Assembly: GCA_018292915.2 (NCBI GenBank) | Contig: JACVVK020000092.1 | Span: 939,501-1,003,500 of the forward strand | Origin: Batillaria attramentaria | Taxonomy: Eukaryota > Mollusca > Gastropoda > Batillariidae | Length of the DNA: 64,000 nt | Direction of reading: 5' to 3' | Shown: positions 57,374 to 64,000 of the stretch, in pieces | Layout of the letters: every line of letters starts with the position of its first letter | Numbering within the stretch: the first letter of the stretch is position 1 | Position numbers and translations under genes: made by a program | The notes under the pieces: model-generated | Told to the model about the DNA's origin: nothing | What the model saw: only the letters and a program-made list of their open reading frames with translations | The model's database searches: none

Positions 57374-57768
57374 TAATAATAATAATAATAAGCTCATTAA
57401 TATAGGCGCTTTATCCCATATATTTGGCTCAAAGCGCCGCGAGTCAAGTTAAACCCAGCACGCACGCTAACGTGAATCACACGCATTCTCTCACACTGAA
57501 CATGCACATATTACGATCACGTGGTGCGAAGGGCCAGCCCAGCAATTTAAGTTTCGGAAATCTAGAATTGCATTTATATTTTAGTTTTGTTGGCTGAACA
57601 TTTCCAAAGCAGAGGGGGAGGAAGCCGGAGTACCCGAAGAGAACCTCCAACGATCGGCCCGAATGAACGGTGTCACGTACGAGAAGGAAGAAATCTTTGC
57701 CCCGAGTGTGACTCGAACCGCTGACCTCTCGCATTGAAGTCTCTTAACCACTAGACCATCGACCGCCT
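57374..57768 (-). repeat. SINE family B, longest copy
   Basis: Minus-strand copy of about 395 bp. The head at the high end has an A-box-like GGTCTAGTGGTTAAGAG and a B-box-like AGCGGTTCGAGTCACAC. The body has GTTCTCTTCGGGTACTCCGG and GGAAATGTTCAGCC. The end has GGCGCTTTGAGCC, ATGGGATAAAGCGCC and a (TTA)n tail. It lies about 100 bp before TLR-B. Defines the family shared with 12991 and 36971. Confidence 0.8.
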
Positions 57769-57839
57769 TGACAGTACTGACAATGGACACGGACACGGTT
57801 TACAATGGTTCCGTTACTCGCTTCCTTTCACGTTTGTCC

Positions 57840-57841
57840 AG
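57840..57841 (+). other. Likely splice acceptor before TLR-B
   Basis: CTTCCTTTCACGTTTGTC is followed by CAG then GTGCAG, 23 bp before the ATG. The match in position and form to the site before TLR-A supports a shared 5' UTR intron. Confidence 0.5.
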
Positions 57842-57864
57842 GTGCAGATTGAATAACTGACAAA

Positions 57865-60800
57865 ATGACGCCGCAAGACAGGATGGTATTTGCTTTGGTC
57901 TTCCTGCTGCTGGCAGCTTACGGACACGGGAAGAAGACTACTGCAACTCCTGTCGGTGAAACACAGCGGCAAGAGTCACTGGTAAACAGCGAACAGCAAG
58001 AGTCACTGACAAACAGCGAACTGCAAGAGTCACGGGAAAACAGCGAACAGCAAGAGTTACTGGCAAACAGCGAACAGCAAGAGTCACAGGAAAACAGCGA
58101 ACAGCAAGAGTCGCAAGAAAACAGCGAACAGCAAGAGTCACAGGAAAACAGCGAACAGCAGGAGTCACAAGAAAACAGCGAACAGCAAGAGTCACAGGAA
58201 ATCAGCGAAGAGCAAGAGTCACAAGAAAACAGCAAACAGCAAGAGTCACAGGAAATCAGCAAACAGCAGGAGTCACAGGAAAACAGCGAACAGCAAGAGT
58301 CACAGGAAAACAGCGAACAGCAAGAGTCACAAGAAATCAGCGACCAGCAAGAGTCACAGGAAATCAGCGAACAGCAAGAGTCACAGGAAAACAACGAACA
58401 GCAAGAGTCACAAGAAATCAGCGACCAGCAAGAGTCACAGGAAATCAGCGAACAGCAGGAGTCAAAGGAAAACAGCGGACAGCAAGAGTCACAGGAAAAC
58501 AGCGAACAGCGAGAGTCACAGGAAAACAGCGAACAGCAAGAGTCACAGGAAAACAGCGAACAGCAAGAGTCACAGGAAAACAGCGAACAGCAAGAGTCAC
58601 AGGAAAACAACGAACAGCAAGAGTCACAGGAAAACAACGACCAGCAAGAGTCACAGGAAATCAGCGAACAGCAAGAGTCAAAGGAAAACACCGGACAGCA
58701 AGAGTCACAGGAAAACAGCGAACAGCGAGAGTCACAGGAAAACAGCGAACAGCAAGACTCACGGGAAAACAGCGAACAGCAAGAGTCACAAGAAAACAGC
58801 GAACAGCAAGAGTCACAAAAAAACAACGAACAGCAAGAGTCACAGGAAAACAGCGAACAGCAAGAGTCACAGGAAAACAGCGAACAGCAAGAGTCACAAG
58901 AAAACAGCGAAGATCCTCTTGCGAGCTACTACTGGGTACTCCGCTTTTTCTACGAGAGCAGAATACTTACAATATGCTATACCGAACCTTGGGTTCCCGA
59001 TCTCCCCTGGACATCGGAGGGCGGCAGCTGTCTGCTCGCAGGCAATATTGCTGACTGCTCCAGACATGGCGGTACTCTGACGTATGTTCCGAATTTGCCG
59101 CTCGGTGTTTCGCACCTGAATTTTTCCCGTAATGGCGTGGTGACACTTTCAAGTGACTTCTTCTCAAACGCTACAGGCATAACACACCTGGATTTGTCGT
59201 CGAATGAATTAGAGAACATCAGTAATGACGCTTTTTGGTCGCTACGAAACCTGACTTTTCTCGACTTGTCGGACAACTTTTTAACCTACGATGAACTGCT
59301 TCCTGTGTTTTCCTTGGCAACACTGAAAAAGCTGGTTCTCCGATCCAATGGTATTGGTCCTTTGCCTGGAGGTGTCTTTTACTCACTTCCACCTCAGCTT
59401 GAATCACTCTGTCTCATGGACAATTTCATTAACGCGATCGACATGGCTGCATTCAAACAGTTGAAAATGCTAGACCTCGGAGCGAATCAGCTAGTAACAG
59501 AGTCACTGGCACTAAGCCCTTCACCTGAACTACGGTACTTAAACCTGATGATAAATAATCTGCGCTTCTTTCCCGACACGTGTGACGACGACAATGTCTC
59601 ACTTTTTCCTCAACTCGGTCACCTCGCCCTGCAAGTCAACTACATATTGGTCATTCCAAGTAAGGTCTGCTTGCCAAATGTACAACTCATAACGTTGGGG
59701 GACAATCTGATGCTTGAAATAAAGACAGATGCATTCGGCGGACGTTTCTTTCCGTCGCTTGAACTGTTAAATTTGCAAACCATGCGAGAAACAATACAAG
59801 TTATTGAGGGCAGCGCTTTCAGAAATACCTCCATCATTTACTTGTACCTCAGCGATAATTCAATTGATTTCTCGGCAGAAAGTATTGATGCTGGCATGTT
59901 TGATGGCTGTCCCAGACTGGAAGTTCTGTATCTGAATGGGAATGACTTCAGCAAAGTGAGTGATGGAAAACTAAGCCGTCTGCTCAGCCCGCTTAATGCT
60001 AGTCTGACAGAACTCTGTTTAAACAGCTGCAAGATAGGTCGGCTCGGTCCTCTTGCCTTTGCCAACTTGACGCAGTTACGCCTGCTTCTGCTGTCTTCGA
60101 ATAAACTGACTGAGTTAGGTGACGGAGTATTCAACTCATTCACAAACTTAAATCTGATAACTTTAAATAAGAACCGAATATCAGTCATAAGGGAGTCAGT
60201 TTTCAGTGGAATAACCCATGTCTACCAAGACATGCCTGATCATCCTCATCTGCCTATGGTGGACCTCTGTGACAACCCGTTCTGGTGTTCTTGTGAACTG
60301 AGGTGGTTTCAGCAGTGGCTCCAGACGGGACAAAACCTGGTAAGCGATCCTTACATGTGTGACAACATTCCCAACACGAGGGTGGATGATTTCTACGTGG
60401 CCGACCAGTCCTGCCTCTTGAGCCCCGAAGCCTCCAAGTTCATCATAGCCACCATTGTCATGATTCTGTGTTCGATGACATTAGTGACGTTACTGTACCG
60501 CTACCGCTGGCACATCCGTCTGGTGCTGTACGAGGCGTTCCGGGGACAAGGTGACAGACAGCGCCGCTTTCGAGAACAACGTTTCCAGTACGACGTGTTC
60601 GTGTCGTTCGACAGCGAGGATATGGGGTGGGTGCGCGCGCACCTCATGCCGGAACTGGAAGTGGGAATGGGACTGAGGCTGTGCATACACGAACGGGACT
60701 TCACGCCGGGCAGACACATAGTGGACAACATCGACAGCTGTGTGCAGAAAAGCAAAAAAGTGATGATGATCTTTTCTACCAACTTTGCCAACAGTCCGTG

Positions 60801-61023
60801 GTGCCAGTTTGAGCTGAACCTGTGTTTGAGTCACGTGCTGGAAAACGACGACATGCTATTGGTGGTGATGCTGCATGACATACCGTCACGTGACCTGACC
60901 CCAGCCATGATGGCGGTGATGAAGAATACGACCTACATAGAGTGGGGAGACGAACCTGAGGCCAGAGCCTCCTTTTGGAGACGGATTTACATCGCATTGG
61001 ACGAAGTTCTTCCGGCTGTTTAA
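57865..61023 (+). CDS. Toll-like receptor TLR-B with QES-repeat region
   Basis: A membrane innate immune receptor, paralogous to TLR-A, signalling through a cytosolic TIR domain. 1052 residues. Signal peptide about 1-22 (hydrophobic VFALVFLLLAA). Residues 36-349 are 35 copies of a nine-residue unit, consensus QESQENSEQ, absent from TLR-A. LRRs run about 400-800. The cysteine cap is SCELRWFQQW to ADQSC, about 805-853; transmembrane about 859-878; TIR about 907-1052. TIR motifs: YDVFVSF (box 1), RDFTPG with the usual BB-loop Pro948, ASFWRR (box 3). TIR residues match TLR-A at roughly 110 of 146 positions by eye. A second Met (residue 7) is possible, but the first gives a full signal peptide. 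The frame is intact, so a functional gene is likely. Confidence 0.93.
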   Translation: MTPQDRMVFALVFLLLAAYGHGKKTTATPVGETQRQESLVNSEQQESLTNSELQESRENSEQQELLANSEQQESQENSEQQESQENSEQQESQENSEQQESQENSEQQESQEISEEQESQENSKQQESQEISKQQESQENSEQQESQENSEQQESQEISDQQESQEISEQQESQENNEQQESQEISDQQESQEISEQQESKENSGQQESQENSEQRESQENSEQQESQENSEQQESQENSEQQESQENNEQQESQENNDQQESQEISEQQESKENTGQQESQENSEQRESQENSEQQDSRENSEQQESQENSEQQESQKNNEQQESQENSEQQESQENSEQQESQENSEDPLASYYWVLRFFYESRILTICYTEPWVPDLPWTSEGGSCLLAGNIADCSRHGGTLTYVPNLPLGVSHLNFSRNGVVTLSSDFFSNATGITHLDLSSNELENISNDAFWSLRNLTFLDLSDNFLTYDELLPVFSLATLKKLVLRSNGIGPLPGGVFYSLPPQLESLCLMDNFINAIDMAAFKQLKMLDLGANQLVTESLALSPSPELRYLNLMINNLRFFPDTCDDDNVSLFPQLGHLALQVNYILVIPSKVCLPNVQLITLGDNLMLEIKTDAFGGRFFPSLELLNLQTMRETIQVIEGSAFRNTSIIYLYLSDNSIDFSAESIDAGMFDGCPRLEVLYLNGNDFSKVSDGKLSRLLSPLNASLTELCLNSCKIGRLGPLAFANLTQLRLLLLSSNKLTELGDGVFNSFTNLNLITLNKNRISVIRESVFSGITHVYQDMPDHPHLPMVDLCDNPFWCSCELRWFQQWLQTGQNLVSDPYMCDNIPNTRVDDFYVADQSCLLSPEASKFIIATIVMILCSMTLVTLLYRYRWHIRLVLYEAFRGQGDRQRRFREQRFQYDVFVSFDSEDMGWVRAHLMPELEVGMGLRLCIHERDFTPGRHIVDNIDSCVQKSKKVMMIFSTNFANSPWCQFELNLCLSHVLENDDMLLVVMLHDIPSRDLTPAMMAVMKNTTYIEWGDEPEARASFWRRIYIALDEVLPAV
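57970..58911 (+). repeat. 35-unit 27-bp coding minisatellite in TLR-B
   Basis: 35 in-frame units of the type CAAGAGTCACAGGAAAACAG plus CGAACAG, the last lacking its final Gln codon. Variants: Ile for Asn (GAAATCAGC), Asp or Lys for Glu, Arg for the first Gln. The first four units differ most (LVNSEQ, LTNSEL, RENSEQ, LLANSEQ-type), as expected of array edges. The long cysteine/serine antisense frame (57918-58826) is a by-product. Confidence 0.95.
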
Positions 61024-61099
61024 ATCCAGCACATGAACTTTGAAAGAACTCTTGCAGAATCAGAGAAATATGTTCGCGACTTCTGGACCTGTCGTACTG

Positions 61100-61228
61100 T
61101 TCATGAAGCGCATTTAGCTCGGATAAACGCGTTTAGAGCTAAACGAGCGTTCAACAGTAGTAATTTCCCATTCTTTTACCTCCGTTTAGATTTAAACGCG
61201 TTCATTCTAGCTAAATGCACTTCATGAA
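61100..61228. mobile_element. Palindromic mini-element M4
   Basis: The left half TTCATGAAGCGCATTTAGCT..AAACGCGTTTA pairs with the right half, which reverse-complements to TTCATGAAGTGCATTTAGCT..GAACGCGTTTA. 129 bp, able to fold into a long hairpin, in the 3' flank of TLR-B about 76 bp after its stop. Probably a MITE or foldback element. Confidence 0.7.
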
Positions 61229-61363
61229 TACCATGCCAGATCATAACGTCGATTTTGTACATATAAATGCAAATTCCGTATCAAATGTTCTAAATAACCA
61301 AATTTTCTTCGTAATCTGAAGAAATTTACTTGTGTATATGTACAGGTGGCACAGCGACTATTG

Positions 61364-61365
<2 letters not shown>

Positions 61366-61418
<53 letters not shown>
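61366..61418. repeat. (TG)n microsatellite
   Basis: About 26 TG units in the 3' flank of TLR-B, followed by an AGAG-rich stretch. Confidence 0.95.
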
Positions 61419-61682
61419 AGAGAGAAAGAGAGGGAGATTCTTTGATACGCTTGTGATGTTGCTTGTTTGGGCTTTCTTTTCTTTATTATTGTAATAATTG
61501 TTACGCATTTTATACTCTTTCTTACAACTGCAGTCAATGGACATGACTGTTACATGACATGAAACAGTTTCGTCTTAACGTATCTGTCAAACTGCCTGCT
61601 GTGTTTTAATTAATTTTGGTTGGTAAATTATTATCCCTGCATGCAGCAGAAGGAAATCGATCAGCTTTTTTATAAGAAAAAA

Positions 61683-61692
61683 AATAAATAAA
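61683..61692 (+). terminator. Possible poly(A) signals for TLR-B
   Basis: Two overlapping AATAAA hexamers (61683-61688 and 61687-61692), the first canonical ones after the TLR-B stop, 660 bp downstream. No transcript evidence. Confidence 0.3.
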
Positions 61693-61724
61693 AAAACTTT
61701 CTGTTGTTTTTAATTCCTTGTTTA

Positions 61725-61725
<1 letters not shown>

Positions 61726-61776
<51 letters not shown>
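61726..61776. repeat. (GT)n microsatellite
   Basis: About 25 GT units. Confidence 0.95.
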
Positions 61777-61778
<2 letters not shown>

Positions 61779-62745
61779 CAAGATTGGTATCCGGCAAAAT
61801 GATATTGGAAATGAGAAGTGTTCACGCATGGTATACACTGACGAAGTATACTTTCACAAGATCACTCTTCTTCTTTCAGTCATATTAGTTTGTACAGCAT
61901 CTTCCCAGCATCACTGCACGGGTAGGCAACAATTTACAAAACCTGTGACTGTAGGCACCGTCTTCTTGTCACAGGAATCTACGAACCGTTACTGACACAC
62001 CAACATAGATGCCGCAGCGATTACAACCGTGCGCCGCTTTTGTTGGAAGAGGCGGCGTGGCGCTTCAGGGCCAATGTGATTGTTGCAACAACGGTTCCTG
62101 GATCACCGCATCGGACTAAACACACCGCGCGCCGCCTCTGCAGTAGTAGTCTTGGCTCTTGTCTTAATTGTTTCTAGCTCAGATCGCGCGATCCGGCGCA
62201 ACGCGCCGCCTTCAGGACAAATACCACCATCCTTGCGGCCACATTTCGCGTATGATCGCCCGCGTATGAAATTGCTCGCTGGTCCGGTACAGCGGCAAGA
62301 AAACTTGCCCCTCAGGGCGGGAGGGAGAAGTAACGGCCGCTTCTTCGCCCCCAGAATGCAGCGGGACAAGACTCTCTTGCGTCATCGGACAATGGAGGAG
62401 CGAATTGAAACGCAGTTGCTTGTGGTCAACGTTCTACCCACAAAACTATCAGATCCGCCTGGCTTAGCTCCCTTACCTCAAGCGGGACAACTCACGCCGT
62501 CATAAAACGCTGGAAACTCTGAGGCGGGAAAGGAGAGATAATCGGTCGTATGCGCGACGCTCGTGCGGTTGATGGCTGCATCCATGCTGAACTGAAGGGT
62601 TTTTTGACAAGCGTTTTGCCGCTGAGGTACTTTCATCGTCATACATATAAGACGCTTCAACAAAGGAATTGGAGCCTCGTGTACGTTGGAACACCCCTAC
62701 TCCGACTGACACGGTGACTTCATGCAGCATATGTTTTACACAATT
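61777..62745. other. Intergenic, partly CpG-rich, no gene
   Basis: CpG-rich near 62020-62380 with GGCGGCG/CGCCGCC motifs. A 141-codon frame (62080-62505) has no recognisable domain. Confidence 0.4.
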
Positions 62746-62827
62746 TTTGTTGTTGTTGTTGTTGTTGTTGTTGTTTTATCATTATCTGAACTGAGGTTGT
62801 AATTTATATGTATGGATGATGGGTTTC

Positions 62828-62892
<65 letters not shown>
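62746..62892. repeat. (GTT)n and (GT)n microsatellites
   Basis: (TTG)n at about 62746-62775 and (GT)n at 62829-62892. Confidence 0.95.
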
Positions 62893-62894
<2 letters not shown>

Positions 62895-62934
62895 CGGTTC
62901 GGCTCAATGTTTGTATCTGTATGATTTTTATTGT

Positions 62935-62998
62935 TTTGTCTGAGCAGACACTGCAATTTCCCTTCGAGGGACGAATAAAGTGATATCTTGTCTTATAG
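62935..62998 (+). repeat. Non-LTR element 3' end
   Basis: CTGCAATTTCCCTTCGAGGG followed by ACGAATAAAGTGATATC and TTGTCTTA. The CCCT.GGG..AATAAAG ending is the same type as at 41205-41230. The (GT)n just before it is placed as in the element at 40866. Confidence 0.55.
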
Positions 62999-63134
62999 TT
63001 TTGGCTATGCGGTAAGTGGATATCAAAATCTTGGCTAGCACTTCACGCAGCTGAAGTCGTTTCATAAACGTATGACAGTAAAAAATAATAATAATAATAA
63101 TAAGTCGACAATGTTCAGGCCAAATACCACAAAG

Positions 63135-63560
63135 TGAAGAAACCTCAAAATGCCTAATAGAATATATTCCCTATTAGCCTCAGGCATCCTAGTCACCCCT
63201 TAAAATGCGTCAATCAAGAAACAAACACCACTATGCACAGACCATTTAGGGCACGCACCTGACAGGAGTTTAAAAGAAAGAAGCTTTTTTTCCCTCTCTC
63301 CTTTCCGCTCAGCCCTCGCAGAAGAAATGCAAGTCTACTTTCTGTTTAAGCCGGAAAGCCACTTCACTCAAATCCACTCGCCTCAACCCTGCCTGCCTTG
63401 TCAAAAAAAAAAAAAAAGGAGAAAAAAAAAGCCTCAGCTTCACTGGCATCTCGCCTCCTGTTCCGCTCCCCTGGCAGGCACCTTGCCCTACAAATACAAA
63501 AACAAGGAAAATCACGCTTTTTCATGACAACACAAAATCATTACGAACTAGCACACTAGC
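63135..63560 (+). repeat. Interspersed repeat R2, copy 2
   Basis: Matches 44725-45105 in the same strand. An A run (about 63403-63429) has expanded inside it. It lies 2.1 kb downstream of TLR-B. Confidence 0.75.
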
Positions 63561-64000
63561 ACTAATATCAGGTCGCTTTGGACACTTAAATTCCGAGTTA
63601 CCACTAGCAGTCGCCAACCCCGCTGCCACCGTTGATACCACAGTCCCACTGCATTTTCTGTGTACAGTACTTATTGGCTATTATCTATCCCCTTTCTTCG
63701 TATGTCTTTCTTTACAGATCTGTCCTATCATAATACTGTACTGATTTGACGTGTCCGCCACACACGCTTTTGTACTTATGAGCACACTTATAAGTTTTTG
63801 ACTTGTTGTGCTCGGCCTCGTGTAAATTGTGTGAGTGCATGTTTATACTGATTTGTTCAAAAATGAATAAAACTGTTTAAACCAACTAGCACACTCGCCA
63901 AACATGGTCCTACAAATCAAAACTGCACTTGACCCCCCCCCCCAGTCTATTCGTGGTTTTACGCTTTCATTTCAAAGAGGACCTCCACAGCACGACAGGA
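63561..64000. other. Intergenic, no gene
   Basis: Unique sequence. AATGAATAAAACTGTTTAAA near 63862 looks like an element 3' end or poly(A) site, but no gene is linked to it. Confidence 0.4.

Noticed and set aside
57918..58826. 302-codon antisense frame of repeated Cys/Ser/Asp residues
   Set aside because: It is the shadow of the 27-bp QES minisatellite in TLR-B.
62080..62505. 141-codon frame in CpG-rich DNA
   Set aside because: Length is explained by low stop frequency in GC-rich sequence; no domain seen.

Overview
The window looks like nuclear DNA of a mollusc, most likely a marine gastropod. It has about 60 kb of intron and intergenic sequence crowded with (TG)n, (TC)n and (GA)n microsatellites, many copies of a tRNA-derived SINE, palindromic DNA transposon remnants and one broken LINE. 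Against this background there are only three convincing genes: a Six3/6 (Optix-type) homeobox exon and two Toll-like receptors (TLRs) of the many-member kind found in lophotrochozoans. No bacterial, plasmid or phage organisation is present. The species assignment is inferred from family content.

Layout. 1-23.2 kb: no recognised gene; repeats, a helically phased E-box cluster near 5.9 kb, short tandem repeats at 2.7, 7.2, 11.7 and 16.7 kb, and several transposon remnants. 23.2-24.0 kb (minus): first coding exon of Six3/6 with a CpG-rich upstream region to about 24.7 kb; its second exon was not found. 24.7-33.1 kb: repeats and SINEs. 33.2-36.5 kb (plus): a 5'-truncated LINE reverse transcriptase split by a 1.4-kb Helentron/pearl-like element made of about eight 146/157-bp repeats, most of which carry an inverted pair of TCAAGGTCA sites. 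36.5-41.8 kb: SINEs, repeats, and possible regulatory sequence at 38.6-39.1 kb. 41.9-44.7 kb (minus): TLR-A, whose last 18 codons, stop codon and start of the 3' UTR are repeated as eight 81-bp tandem copies. 44.7-57.8 kb: SINEs, MITE-like elements and microsatellites. 57.9-61.0 kb (plus): TLR-B, with a 35-unit, 27-bp coding minisatellite between signal peptide and leucine-rich repeats. 61.0-64.0 kb: 3' flank, a small palindromic element and other repeats.

The two TLRs are paralogues in opposite orientation, 13 kb apart. Each appears to have its whole coding region in one exon preceded by a 5' UTR intron. Their TIR domains are about three-quarters identical by eye, yet differ at the BB-loop proline: Pro in TLR-B, Ile in TLR-A. 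They would act at a membrane as innate immune sensors. Six3/6 would act in the nucleus as an anterior neural and eye patterning regulator and has no evident functional link to them. The most unusual material is the two separate tandem expansions affecting the TLR coding sequences and the nuclear-receptor-like palindromes in the Helentron-like element.
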